Assembly (NCBI GenBank): GCA_016794505.1
Contig: JAEUJZ010000086.1
Location: 1-64,000, forward strand
Source of the DNA: Myxococcales bacterium
GTDB lineage: Bacteria; Myxococcota_A; Polyangia; Palsa-1104; JAEUJZ01
Length of the DNA stretch: 64,000 bases
Direction of reading: 5' to 3'
The number at the start of each line of letters is the position of its first letter. Position 1 is the stretch's first letter. The notes beneath the pieces are model-generated. The model did not search any database and was not told where the DNA came from. It saw only the letters and a program-made list of their open reading frames with translations. This document shows positions 26,004 through 34,490 of the stretch, piece after piece. A program made the translations under genes and the position numbers.

Positions 26004-27368
26004 ATGCAGCCGGGTACGGTCATAGCCAGTCGTTATCGCATCCTGCGCGAGCTTGGGCGCGGGGGCATGGGTGTGGTCTATGCCGTGCAGCACCTGAACA
26101 CCGGGGAAACGCTGGCGCTCAAGCTCTTGCTGGCGCACAGCGGCAGCCAGGCCGAGATCTTGGAGCGCTTCAAGCGCGAGATGCGCGCCCCGGCGCTGAT
26201 CAAGAGCGAGCACGTGGTGCGCGTCACCGATGCCGATATCGCGCCCGAGCTAGACGGTGCGCTGTTTCTGGTGATGGAGCTTCTGACCGGCCGCGACCTA
26301 GAGCAGCTTCTGCGCACCCGCGGCCTGTTTTCTCCCGTCGAGACTGTCTGGCTGCTCGGCCAGGCCGCCCGCGCCCTCGACAAGGCCCACGCCGCCGGGG
26401 TTGTTCACCGCGACCTGAAGCCCGAGAACCTGTTTGTGCATCGGCGCGATGAGCAGGGCTATATCGTCAAGCTGCTCGACTTTGGGGTCGCGCACCTCAA
26501 GCACCGGGAAGCCTCGACGTCTGAGCTGAAGGTCACCAAGAGTGGCGACATCCTGGGCACGCCGATGTACCTGTCGCCCGAGCAGGCCATGGGCGACAGC
26601 GACGAGCTCGGCCCTCACTCGGACGTCTGGTCGATAGGCCTCATCGCCTTTGAGCTTCTGGTGGGCCACACGTACTTCGAGGCGGACTCGGTGACCAAGC
26701 TGATCGGCCAGATCTGCTTTCAGCCGCTGCCGCTGGCGTCGCAGCGCGGCAGCACCCTGGGCCCGGCGTTTGATCGCTGGTTCGAGCGCTCGTGTGTACG
26801 CGATGCCAAGGCGCGCTGGCCGTCAGTCGGGGCGCAGGTTGCGGCGCTGGCCGAGACCCTGGGGATCCCCGCGCAGCAGCTGCAGTCTGCCGAGCCGCCC
26901 GCATCGCTGGTCAGCGCGCTGCGCACCGGGACCGAGGTCGCAGCGTCTGAGGCTGGGCCCGCGCGCGAGGCACGCACCACGACTTCAGAAGGGCGAGGGC
27001 AGTCGGCCATACGCTCGGGCGCCCGTCGCTGGCTGCTTGGTGGAGCCGCGCTGCTCTTGGCGCTGGCAGTGCTCGGCTTGGGGGGCCTCTTGGGCCGGCT
27101 GCGCTCTGGCTCGCGCGCTTCTGGACAAAGCTCACCGACGGTGACTGCTGCCGGAACAGCGACCACGGCCAGCGTCGATGCCGGCGCAGGCAGCGTGCCA
27201 GCCGCGCCCCGCGTCGAGAGCGAGAGCCCGAGGGCAGCCAGCCCGCCCAGCCGCTCGACGGTCCGCAAGTCCGAGCCCGCGCATCCGGCGCGCAAAAAGC
27301 CAGCGAGTGGAAGCAAGCCAGCCAGCAAACGGCCGGCCCATTCCACCTACGATCCCGTGGCGCCATAA
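26004..27368 (+). CDS. transmembrane Ser/Thr protein kinase (Hanks/PknB type)
   Basis: 454 residues. The kinase domain covers about 10-285: glycine loop G-R-G-G-M-G-V-V-Y (18-26), ATP lysine K40, H-R-D-L-K-P-E-N with catalytic D137, D159-F-G, and an activation segment ending S-P-E-Q. One membrane helix lies at about 344-364. The short outer tail is Ser/Ala/Pro/Lys-rich and has no recognisable sensor domain. All catalytic residues are intact, so it should be active. It is third in a run with the TPR/PEGA protein and the MopE-like lipoprotein, which could be its outer partners (inference). Confidence 0.92.
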   Translation: MQPGTVIASRYRILRELGRGGMGVVYAVQHLNTGETLALKLLLAHSGSQAEILERFKREMRAPALIKSEHVVRVTDADIAPELDGALFLVMELLTGRDLEQLLRTRGLFSPVETVWLLGQAARALDKAHAAGVVHRDLKPENLFVHRRDEQGYIVKLLDFGVAHLKHREASTSELKVTKSGDILGTPMYLSPEQAMGDSDELGPHSDVWSIGLIAFELLVGHTYFEADSVTKLIGQICFQPLPLASQRGSTLGPAFDRWFERSCVRDAKARWPSVGAQVAALAETLGIPAQQLQSAEPPASLVSALRTGTEVAASEAGPAREARTTTSEGRGQSAIRSGARRWLLGGAALLLALAVLGLGGLLGRLRSGSRASGQSSPTVTAAGTATTASVDAGAGSVPAAPRVESESPRAASPPSRSTVRKSEPAHPARKKPASGSKPASKRPAHSTYDPVAP

Positions 27369-27444
27369 CGGGCAGAAAAACGCGCAAAATCGTCGCTGCG
27401 ATCTGGCCGCTTGGCCCCATGGGCTGCGTGCTAAATTGCCGCCG

Positions 27445-28260
27445 ATGCGAAAAATGACAGAGAGGGAGTTCGGCGGTCTGCGCGTCGTTTTGACCGGCGG
27501 AGCCGACGGCCGTGGTGGCGGCGAGGGGCCGCTTGTGGTGTTGCTGCACGGATACGGAGCGCCGGGCGGCGATCTGGTGCCGCTTGCGCAGGTGCTCTCG
27601 GTTCCAGCGGGGACGCGCTTTGCGTTTCCCGCGGCACCGCTTTCGCTGGGGCCGAACCTGGGGCCAGCGTTTCTGGACATGTTCGACTCGCGAGCGTGGT
27701 GGCACATCGACATCGAGCGCTTCGAGCGCGTGCTGGGCCAGCTCGGTCGGCAATCGGGTCCGCCGGATCTGGCGAGTCCGGCGCTGCAGGCGCTGGTCAA
27801 CGACGAACCCGAAGGCTTAAACAGTGCGCGAGAGAAGCTGCTTGCGGCGCTCGATGCGATGGAGCGCGAGCTATCCGTGCCGTCGGGACAGATCGTCCTG
27901 GGCGGCTTTTCGCAGGGATCGATGCTGTCGTTGGATCTGGCGCTGCGCAGCTCGCGCAAGCTGGCTGGTTTGATCTTGTTTTCGACGACGATGCTGTGCC
28001 GAAACGCCTGGATTTCCGGCCTGCCAGCGCGCCGCGGTCTGCCGGTGTTTCAAAGCCATGGTCAGCTTGATCCGCTGCTGCCGTTTTTCATTGCCGAAGG
28101 GCTGCGTGATGCGCTCAGACAGGGCGGTCTGTCCGTCGAGTTTTTGCCGTTTCGCGGCGCGCACGAGATCCCTTCTGCGGTGCTGCGCGGGGCCAGCGAC
28201 TTCCTTACGTCCGTCTTGCCCAGTGCAAGCTCTGGCGCGCCGGGAACTGGATATGTCTAA
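27445..28260 (+). CDS. carboxylesterase/phospholipase-type serine hydrolase
   Basis: About 271 residues, an alpha/beta hydrolase of the carboxylesterase/lysophospholipase group. The oxyanion motif is H-G-Y-G-A-P-G-G-D. The nucleophile is in G-F-S-Q-G-S-M (serine in GxSxG). Asp lies in H-G-Q-L-D-P-L-L-P and His in F-R-G-A-H-E-I-P, so the triad is complete. No signal peptide, so cytoplasmic. ATG 27445 is chosen over ATG 27454 only by position. Its stop overlaps the next gene by 8 bases (ATGTCTAA), indicating coupling with the APH-type kinase. Substrate unknown. Confidence 0.85.
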   Translation: MRKMTEREFGGLRVVLTGGADGRGGGEGPLVVLLHGYGAPGGDLVPLAQVLSVPAGTRFAFPAAPLSLGPNLGPAFLDMFDSRAWWHIDIERFERVLGQLGRQSGPPDLASPALQALVNDEPEGLNSAREKLLAALDAMERELSVPSGQIVLGGFSQGSMLSLDLALRSSRKLAGLILFSTTMLCRNAWISGLPARRGLPVFQSHGQLDPLLPFFIAEGLRDALRQGGLSVEFLPFRGAHEIPSAVLRGASDFLTSVLPSASSGAPGTGYV

Positions 28261-29251
28261 GGACGAAGCTGCGCCGCTTGCCGACATCACCCGCGGTGCC
28301 CCACGCTCGGCCTTGGCTGCGCTGTGCGACCGGGTCTATCCGCGGTACCGCATCGCGCGCATCCGCTGCCTGCGCGGCGGCGTCGATGCCGCGACCCATC
28401 GCGTCGACCTGCAGCCACCGGACGGCGATGACAACGGGGCCGCGCTGCAGTCGATCGTGGTGCGCCGCTATGGCAAGGCCACGCTGCGCTGGAACCCCGA
28501 CGGGCCGCTGCGGCTGTGGTACACGCTGCATGCACTCAACGAGGCTCGGCTGGGTGTGGCGACGCCCAAGCCGCTTCTGTTCGACACCACGACGCTGCAC
28601 GCGCCGACGCTGCTGATGAGCTATCTGCCAGGTCGCAGCACGCTGCAGCCGCGCGACTTGTCCCGCTTTCTTGTGGACTTGGCGCAGGCTCTGGCACGGA
28701 TCCATCGCGTGCCCAGCGAGCTACCCATCCTGGCCCACTTGCCGTGTCCGGCCGAGCGCTTGTCGCAGCTCTTTTCGATCGCCGCACAGCACCCTGGGCT
28801 GAACGCGATCCCCGACGGAGCCGCCATCCGTCGCGTGCTGTCGGATGCGCCGCACAAGTCGCTGCTGGGCCGTCCGGTGCTTTTGCACGGCGACTATTGG
28901 GCGGGGAACGTGGTGTGGCTGGACAGCCGATTGCACGCGATCCTCGACTGGGATCAGGCGGAGCGTGGCGACTCCGCGTACGACGTCGCGTACTGTCGCG
29001 CCGACTTGGCGCTGATGTTTGGCAGCCCGGCCGCCGATGAATTCTTGCAGGCCTATGAAGACGCGGCGCAGACCTCGCTGCAGGCGCTGGGCACCTGGGA
29101 TCTTTTGGCCGCGACGCGGGCCTTGCCGTCGGGAAAAGCCTGGCTGCCCGGCTATCTGGCCTTGGGTCGCAGCGATCTTTCAGAGCCACTCTTGCAGAGC
29201 CGCCTGCAGACCTTTTTGCACGAAGCCCTGCGCCGCGCTCTCGCCAGCTAG
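28253..29251 (+). CDS. APH-family phosphotransferase
   Basis: 332 residues. The catalytic motif is H-G-D-Y-W-A-G-N-V-V-W-L (Brenner-type HxDxxxxN loop), followed by the Mg-binding I-L-D-W-D-Q-A. An upstream V-V-R-R-Y strand carries the likely ATP-side basic residue. The family phosphorylates aminoglycosides, choline, homoserine or other small alcohols; the substrate here cannot be named and resistance should not be assumed. It starts inside the end of the esterase gene, so the two probably work on related metabolites. Confidence 0.8.
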   Translation: MSKDEAAPLADITRGAPRSALAALCDRVYPRYRIARIRCLRGGVDAATHRVDLQPPDGDDNGAALQSIVVRRYGKATLRWNPDGPLRLWYTLHALNEARLGVATPKPLLFDTTTLHAPTLLMSYLPGRSTLQPRDLSRFLVDLAQALARIHRVPSELPILAHLPCPAERLSQLFSIAAQHPGLNAIPDGAAIRRVLSDAPHKSLLGRPVLLHGDYWAGNVVWLDSRLHAILDWDQAERGDSAYDVAYCRADLALMFGSPAADEFLQAYEDAAQTSLQALGTWDLLAATRALPSGKAWLPGYLALGRSDLSEPLLQSRLQTFLHEALRRALAS

Positions 29252-29380
29252 GCCCCCGCGCGTGCGTGAGCAAGCTCCGCCCCGCGTCGAGAAGCACAAA
29301 GGCGAGGGTCGCCCCGAGCCGTGTTCGAACCTGCGCTCGCTGTGGGCCCGCTCGCGCGCGGCCTTTCGAGCGCGGCGCCG

Positions 29381-30004
29381 TTACTTGGTCAGGGTGTCGA
29401 GCTTGCCCATCACGTCGCTGATGACCGAGCGCGACAGAAACGGCTTGTCCTTGACCTGGCAGGGGAAGCCATCGTCGGCATAGCTCTGGACTGTGGTGGA
29501 CGTCTCGACGAGGACGGTCAGCATCGGCACGTCGGTGATGCAGGCATCGGGGGGCTTGACCACCGTCAGCTTGGCTAGCTGGGCTTTTACGTCGCCTAGC
29601 TCGGCATCGGTCAGCGTGCGGCTGCCCGACATCGGCATGTACGGCACGACGCCATCGCCGATGCACTTGGTATACGCGACGGTGCCGGTGGCCAAGGGAA
29701 CGGTGAACATGCGGCCACCGACCAAGCACTTGGAACCCGCGGGCGGGGCCGGGGTAAAGCCACCGCCGGGGTTCTGCAAGGTCACGGCCGTGACGGCTTT
29801 GCTGAGGATGCTCTGTCCGACCGTGGTCGGCGGCCACTCCCCATCTCCGCCGCAGGCGACAAGCCCGACCGCGAGCAGCCCCGGCAAGGCCCAGCGGTCA
29901 CGGACGCGCCGAAGAGCGACCGGCTGTGCCGAAGCTTGCAGGGCGAAAAAAGGCGTCCCGTTGATCGTCTCGGTTTTGATCGGCGGCATTCGTGGGTGGG
30001 TCAT
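29381..30004 (-). CDS. putative lipoprotein, function unknown
   Basis: 207 residues. A long basic N-terminal stretch precedes the lipobox L-A-V-G-L-V-A-C at about residues 44-51. The mature part has three further cysteines and a segment T-K-C-I-G-D-G-V-V-P-Y-M-P-M, faintly like c-type cytochrome or anchored-sensor tails, but no CxxCH is present. AAGGA lies five bases before the ATG, which supports the start. Last gene after lolA and a small gene on the same strand. No family recognised. Confidence 0.6.
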   Translation of the reverse strand: MTHPRMPPIKTETINGTPFFALQASAQPVALRRVRDRWALPGLLAVGLVACGGDGEWPPTTVGQSILSKAVTAVTLQNPGGGFTPAPPAGSKCLVGGRMFTVPLATGTVAYTKCIGDGVVPYMPMSGSRTLTDAELGDVKAQLAKLTVVKPPDACITDVPMLTVLVETSTTVQSYADDGFPCQVKDKPFLSRSVISDVMGKLDTLTK

Positions 30005-30058
30005 CGTGTTCCTTGGGTTCTGGGGGGCCTTGGCTTCTGCATCGGGAAGTCCGACGCC

Positions 30059-30490
30059 CTAAGGTCGCCGCTTTCCTGCGGTCAGCACCGAGCGCCGCGA
30101 AACGATCTGCGAGACCTGCGACAGCCCAGCATGCACAAAGGCCGCTGCGACCCGCTCGCGCTCGGACCGCGGTGCTCGCAGAAGCAGCCAGCCTCCGGGC
30201 GGCAGCGTGTCGGCGTCTTTTCGGATGCGCGCGAGGGTCTCGGCATCGGCCTGCAGCGGGCGAGGCAGCGACAGGATCGCGGCGATAAGCCCGATCGCCG
30301 CATCGGGTTCCGCTTCTGCGTCTTCGGCCTTGGCGCGTCGCACGACATAGCCCAAGGCGCGCAGCCCGCTCGCCACCTTGCCGTCGAACACGCGCGCCGT
30401 TGCTCCTTCGCCCGCGGGCAGCAAGAGCGACAACATTCCACCTGGCACCGCAGGCCAAGCGCGCAGCCTATCCCAAACCGACGAGAGCAT
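30059..30490 (-). CDS. small hypothetical protein between lolA and a lipoprotein gene
   Basis: 143 residues, soluble, Arg/Ala-rich. The C-terminal half (L-P-P-G-G-W-L-L-L, then F-V-H-A-G-L and S-V-L-T-A-G-K) has the cadence of the last strands of a class I methyltransferase, but there is no SAM-binding motif, so at most a remnant or an unrelated fold. The start is 17 bases after the lolA stop, consistent with a shared transcript. A + strand frame also covers the region, but it is Gln/Arg-rich and looks like a shadow. Confidence 0.48.
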   Translation of the reverse strand: MLSSVWDRLRAWPAVPGGMLSLLLPAGEGATARVFDGKVASGLRALGYVVRRAKAEDAEAEPDAAIGLIAAILSLPRPLQADAETLARIRKDADTLPPGGWLLLRAPRSERERVAAAFVHAGLSQVSQIVSRRSVLTAGKRRP

Positions 30491-30507
30491 GCTCAGCGCT
30501 CGTTCCG

Positions 30508-31371
30508 CTATCGCGGGTTGATGATCTTGGTGTTGGGCGGCGGCGTAAACGCGAAGCGACTGTCGTCAATGTCCGCCTTGAGGTTGGTCTCGATCGCGGA
30601 AAAGACGATGTGGTTCGAGCCGCCCTGCTGATCGAAGAGCACCGTCTCTTTGACCATGCCGGTCTTGCCATCGACGACGAAAAACAGGTGTTTATACTGG
30701 GCGGTGGCTTTTTTCGGAACCAGCTTCAGTACCAGATCACCGACCGTACCGAGCTTCTGTCCGTCGAGATAGCTGATCTCGAATTCGTCGCTGAGCCGGC
30801 CTTTGCCGAACAGAAAGCTGACCTGCGCGGGAAGCTGGGACGAGTTGAGTGGCTGGCGAAACGCCTGCTCATCCTCGGGCTCGTACATCCACAGGATCGA
30901 GCCGTCGGTGACGAACAGCTTCTTTTCCGGTTTTTCATAGTCCCAGCGCATCTTGCCGGGCTTTTTCAGGCGCAGAACACCGCTCGCCTGCCGCTTGCCC
31001 ATGGCGGTCTGCAGCGTCTGCGAAAAGCGCGCCTTCAGGTTCTGCGTGCCTTCATAGAGCTTCTGGATGCGATCGACGATCTGCGGCAATGGGGGACGCT
31101 CGGCAGAGCTTGCGGGCGCGACGTTGCCAGCGGCGGGACCCGGCTTTTCCGTTGCGGGCTTGCCTGCGGTCGCGGGCGGACGTGCCGGGGGGGGCTGTGC
31201 CGCAGGCGTCGCCGGGGCTGGCTGCGCAGCAGGGGCCGTCGCGGGCTGTGCCTGTGCGAACGAAACCGGCACAGTCGCAGCGCCTAAGCACAGGGCCAGT
31301 CCAAGAACGACCGGCCGAAGAGTCATCGGGGCAGCCAGCGGCTGAGTCCGACGTGAGGTGCGGGTGATCAT
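30508..31371 (-). CDS. lolA: outer-membrane lipoprotein carrier protein, LolA-like
   Basis: 287 residues. A signal peptide (P-V-V-L-G-L-A-L-C-L-G-A..FAQA) is followed by an extended Pro/Ala linker of about 55 residues, then the LolA fold. Family segments seen: N-L-K-A-R-F-S-Q-T, A-S-G-V-L-R-L-K-K-P-G-K-M-R-W-D-Y, and D-G-S-I-L-W-M-Y-E-P near the hydrophobic cavity. It should shuttle lipoproteins through the periplasm. The Pro/Ala linker is longer than in enterobacterial LolA (about 200 residues in total). ATG 31371 is supported by GGGAG 7 bases upstream. Divergent from the OmpR-type regulator over 56 bases. Confidence 0.86.
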   Translation of the reverse strand: MITRTSRRTQPLAAPMTLRPVVLGLALCLGAATVPVSFAQAQPATAPAAQPAPATPAAQPPPARPPATAGKPATEKPGPAAGNVAPASSAERPPLPQIVDRIQKLYEGTQNLKARFSQTLQTAMGKRQASGVLRLKKPGKMRWDYEKPEKKLFVTDGSILWMYEPEDEQAFRQPLNSSQLPAQVSFLFGKGRLSDEFEISYLDGQKLGTVGDLVLKLVPKKATAQYKHLFFVVDGKTGMVKETVLFDQQGGSNHIVFSAIETNLKADIDDSRFAFTPPPNTKIINPR

Positions 31372-31427
31372 TGCTTTCTCCCAACGGGTGCGTAGAAGTT
31401 TGACCATTCTACGCAGGCGTCTATTCC

Positions 31428-32153
31428 ATGCATCGAGTTCTTCTGGTCGAAGATGAGACCGCCATCGCCGAGTCCTTGGCATTTGCCCTGTCCCGCGATG
31501 GCTTTGCCGTCACCCATGCTGCCAACCTGGCCGCGGCGCGTCCGCTGTGCGAGACCTGCGATCTGATCGTCTTGGATCTGATGCTGCCCGATGGCTCGGG
31601 GTTTGCGCTGCTACACGCCCTGCGCAGCGCCGGACAGCGCACGCCGGTCATCGTTCTATCCAGCCGCGATGACGAGACCGATCGCGTCGCCGGCCTGGAG
31701 GGCGGAGCCGATGACTACGTGGTCAAGCCGTTTTCCCCGCGCGAGATCGTCGCCCGCGTGCGCGCGGTCCTGCGTCGTACGCAGCCCGAGCCGACCCGTC
31801 GTCCCAGCAGCGATGCCCTGTTGCGTCCGAGCCTGCCTTTGCACCTCGATGCCGAGACGCGGCGCGCCCACTATCAAGACACGCTGCTCGACTTGACGCG
31901 CACCGAGTTTGACCTGTTGCGCGTGCTGTCGAGCGCTCCCGAGCGGGTCTTTACGCGGCAGCAGCTTTTGGACGGCATCTTCGGGGCTGGCTATGCCGTG
32001 ACCGATCGCACCATCGACGCGCACGTAAAGGCGCTGCGCCGCAAGCTGACCGCGGCCGGGGCCAGCCCGGATCTGATCGAGACCGAGCGCGGCGTCGGCT
32101 ATCGCCTGCGCGATCCCAGCGCGGTCGCAGGCACGGACAGCAGCGACGGATAG
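31428..32153 (+). CDS. OmpR/PhoB-type response regulator
   Basis: 241 residues. Receiver domain 1-115: acidic pair E8-D9, phospho-acceptor D50 (D-L-I-V-L-D-L-M-L-P), S-S-R-D switch region and K in Y-V-V-K-P-F. The winged-helix DNA-binding domain occupies about 135-228 (L-T-R-T-E-F-D-L-L, V-F-T-R-Q-Q-L-L, D-A-H-V-K-A-L-R-R-K-L and G-V-G-Y-R-L). No sensor kinase lies beside it, so it is an orphan within this window. The stop is inside short repeats of gcgacggata. It is divergent from lolA and could regulate it, which is unproven. Confidence 0.93.
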   Translation: MHRVLLVEDETAIAESLAFALSRDGFAVTHAANLAAARPLCETCDLIVLDLMLPDGSGFALLHALRSAGQRTPVIVLSSRDDETDRVAGLEGGADDYVVKPFSPREIVARVRAVLRRTQPEPTRRPSSDALLRPSLPLHLDAETRRAHYQDTLLDLTRTEFDLLRVLSSAPERVFTRQQLLDGIFGAGYAVTDRTIDAHVKALRRKLTAAGASPDLIETERGVGYRLRDPSAVAGTDSSDG

Positions 32154-32270
32154 GCGACGGATAAGCGACGGATCGCTGAGTCGATCGCAAGCGCCTGGCT
32201 TTTCGTTGGGATGCGGTGCTGGCTGCGGCAGTGCATGCCGAGCCGTGTTGCGCGGTACTTTGCACGCGGG

Positions 32271-32300
32271 TTGACAGGGGGCGTGACCACTTCCTACGTT
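32271..32300 (+). promoter_or_regulatory. sigma70-like promoter for the propeller lipoprotein gene
   Basis: A perfect TTGACA (32271-32276) is followed after 18 bases by TACGTT (32295-32300). Transcription would begin near 32307, giving a leader of about 70 bases before the ATG at 32380. The -10 box is weak. Confidence 0.45.
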
Positions 32301-32379
32301 CTGCGCCCCAACAGCCGAGTAGCCGGCGGGCTTGGTTCCTCAAGGCGCGGGCTACCCGCGACCACCGAGAGGAAAGACC

Positions 32380-33447
32380 ATGACTCAGCCTGTCCTGACT
32401 GCATCCGCCTGTTCTGTTTCGTCAACCGCAACCACCCTGTCAAAAGCGCGCTCGACGTCGCCTGGGCCCGCAGCGGCTGGGCGCTGGCTGAACGCCCTGT
32501 CCCTGGCGGCGATCTGCGTCGCTGCATCGGCCTGCGGTGGTCTGCCCGAAGACAGCCGTACCCAGCCGCAAGCCGCGATTCCCGAGGCGGCGATGCTGCA
32601 CAGCGAGCGCGAGCCAGCGATGGGCTCGCCCATGGACTTCACCCTCAACAAGCCGATGATCAACCGCATCTGGGGCAGCGGCGAAAAGGACGTCTGGGCC
32701 GCCGGCAACGAAGGCATGATGCTGCACTGGAACGGCAAAGTTTGGCGTCGCATCTCGGTCCCGACCGGCGTGGATCTGCAGGGCATCTGGGGCTCCAGCG
32801 ACAAAGACGTCTGGGCCGTCGGCAATGCCGGCGTGGTCATCCGCTGGGATGGCACATCGTGGAGCCGCGTAACAACGCCCGTGCCGGACAGCGCGGCGCT
32901 CAACGACGTCTGGGGTACCAGCGGCAGCAACGTGTGGGCCGTCGGCGATCGCGGCGTCATCATCCAGTTCAACGGATCGAGCTGGGGCGCGTACAACCTG
33001 CCTGCCATCAACAACCTGCTCACCGTCTGGGCTGCGAGCACCACCGACGCCTGGATCGGCGGCGATCTGGGCATGCTCTTGCGCTGGGACGGCACGACCT
33101 GGAACGAAGTGCAGAGCATGAGCGCCGGGCACTACCTGAACATCCGTGGCGTCTCGTCGAACCGAGTCTATGCCGCCAAGCAGCCCAATGAGATCTGGCA
33201 GTTCGACGGCACTCGGTGGTTTCGCGTTGGCGGCATCTATGGCACGCGGCTGTGGATGACTGCCGACAACGACATCTGGGCGTTTGGGACCTCGGACATC
33301 TATCGCTGGAACGGCACGATGTGGAACACCTTCTCGATCTTCAGCAACACCACCGTCTGGACACCGGGACCCGGCAAGGGCTGGGCGTTCACGTCGAACC
33401 CGTCGATCTTGTCCTTCAACGGCACCATGTGGTCCGGCTCGTGGTAA
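32380..33447 (+). CDS. beta-propeller repeat lipoprotein (DVWAVG repeats)
   Basis: 355 residues. A lipoprotein-like signal (L-S-L-A-A-I-C-V-A-A-S-A-C) lies well inside, after a Ser/Thr-rich leader of about 35 residues. From about residue 90, six or seven repeats of 40-45 residues follow, of the form W-G-S/T-x-x-x-D-V-W-A-V-G-x-x-G-x-I..W-D/N-G-x-x-W. This pattern is a beta-propeller family common in myxobacterial genomes. It is probably outer-membrane anchored and binds a protein or glycan; ligand unknown. GAGAGGA lies seven bases before the ATG. The stop codon sits in a 17-base tandem duplication. Confidence 0.82.
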   Translation: MTQPVLTASACSVSSTATTLSKARSTSPGPAAAGRWLNALSLAAICVAASACGGLPEDSRTQPQAAIPEAAMLHSEREPAMGSPMDFTLNKPMINRIWGSGEKDVWAAGNEGMMLHWNGKVWRRISVPTGVDLQGIWGSSDKDVWAVGNAGVVIRWDGTSWSRVTTPVPDSAALNDVWGTSGSNVWAVGDRGVIIQFNGSSWGAYNLPAINNLLTVWAASTTDAWIGGDLGMLLRWDGTTWNEVQSMSAGHYLNIRGVSSNRVYAAKQPNEIWQFDGTRWFRVGGIYGTRLWMTADNDIWAFGTSDIYRWNGTMWNTFSIFSNTTVWTPGPGKGWAFTSNPSILSFNGTMWSGSW

Positions 33448-33470
33448 GCGCTAGCTCGTGGTAAGCGCTA
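33437..33470. repeat. perfect 17-bp tandem duplication across two convergent stop codons
   Basis: Bases 33437-33453 are repeated exactly at 33454-33470. The unit (gctcgtggtaagcgcta) contains the TAA that ends the propeller lipoprotein on + and, in its last three bases, the TAG that ends galE on -. Each gene therefore uses the stop in a different copy. Confidence 0.9.
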
Positions 33471-34490
33471 GCGCCGCGAGCGCAGCGCATCTTCGAGGAG
33501 CACGCGCAGGTCCGAGCGCGCAGGGGCAAAGCCCAGTCGCTTGCGGGCGCTGCTGGCGTCGGCGACCAGCTGGGGCGGATCGCCCGGACGACGCGGGGCC
33601 ATGCTCTGCGGAACCGGGCGACCGACGACTTCGGCCGCGGTGTCCAGCACCTGCCGCACGCTGTAGCCGGTTCCGGTTCCCAGGTTCAGCGGACCCAGGC
33701 TGTGGCCGTGTTCGAGCTGGCGCAGCGCCAAAAGGTGTGCCTGGGCCAGATCGCAGACGTGGATATAGTCGCGCACACAGGTGCCATCGGGCGTCGGATA
33801 GTCGCTGCCAAAGACCGAAAGCGGCGGCCCTTTGCCCAAAGCCGCGTCGAGAGCCAGCGGAATGAGGTGGGTCTCGGGATGGTGCGCCTCGCGCATGGTC
33901 CCGTCGGGATGCGCGCCCGCGGCGTTGAAATAGCGCAGCGCCGCCCACTTGATGCCATGCGCCACGGCGGCGGATAAAAGCACCCACTCAAAGGCCCGCT
34001 TGCTGCGGCCATACGGACTGTCTGGTTCGCAGCGCGCGGACTCAGGAATTGGCACATGACCCGGCGTGCCATAGACCGCGGCCGTCGAGGAAAAGACGAC
34101 GTTGTCGACCCCGGCATGGCGCGCCGCTTCGAGCAAGCTGAGCGCCCGCGTGAAGTTGACGTCGAAGTGAAGCTCGGGCCGGCGCACCGACTCGCCGACT
34201 TGGATCTTGCCGGCAAAGTGCAGAAGGGCGCTCACCCGATTCTGGCGACACAGCGACGCCACCAATGCGCTGTCACCGATGTCCCCGACCTGCAGCGTGA
34301 CCCCCGGCAGAGCCGCGATGCGAGAGATGGCTTCTCCATCGGCGCTGCACTCTGCTTGCGATCCGCTGGCCCCGCCTGCCGCCGAACCAGACAGATCGTC
34401 CAAGATGACCACGTGATGCCCCGCTTCGACGGCAGCACGGACAAAATGCGAGCCAACAAAGCCCACCCCGCCGGTCACCAGCAAGCTCAT
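33468..34490 (-). CDS. galE: UDP-glucose 4-epimerase
   Basis: 340 residues. G-G-V-G-F-V-G-S-H (7-15) binds NAD. Later come L-H-F-A-G (SDR motif), F-S-S-T-A-A-V-Y-G, the catalytic Y-G-R-S-K (YxxxK), N-A-A-G-A-H-P-D-G and R-D-Y-I-H-V. These are the standard GalE landmarks. It interconverts UDP-galactose and UDP-glucose in the Leloir pathway. The ATG overlaps the galK stop (ATGA), so the pair is coupled; the longer frame to 35225 is the galK shadow. A Gly/Ala/Ser stretch near residues 36-45 slightly lengthens the loop after the second strand. Confidence 0.93.
   Translation of the reverse strand: MSLLVTGGVGFVGSHFVRAAVEAGHHVVILDDLSGSAAGGASGSQAECSADGEAISRIAALPGVTLQVGDIGDSALVASLCRQNRVSALLHFAGKIQVGESVRRPELHFDVNFTRALSLLEAARHAGVDNVVFSSTAAVYGTPGHVPIPESARCEPDSPYGRSKRAFEWVLLSAAVAHGIKWAALRYFNAAGAHPDGTMREAHHPETHLIPLALDAALGKGPPLSVFGSDYPTPDGTCVRDYIHVCDLAQAHLLALRQLEHGHSLGPLNLGTGTGYSVRQVLDTAAEVVGRPVPQSMAPRRPGDPPQLVADASSARKRLGFAPARSDLRVLLEDALRSRR

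Noticed and set aside
28253..29251. Aminoglycoside resistance gene
   Set aside because: The APH fold is shared by many metabolic kinases; no specific aminoglycoside signature is visible.
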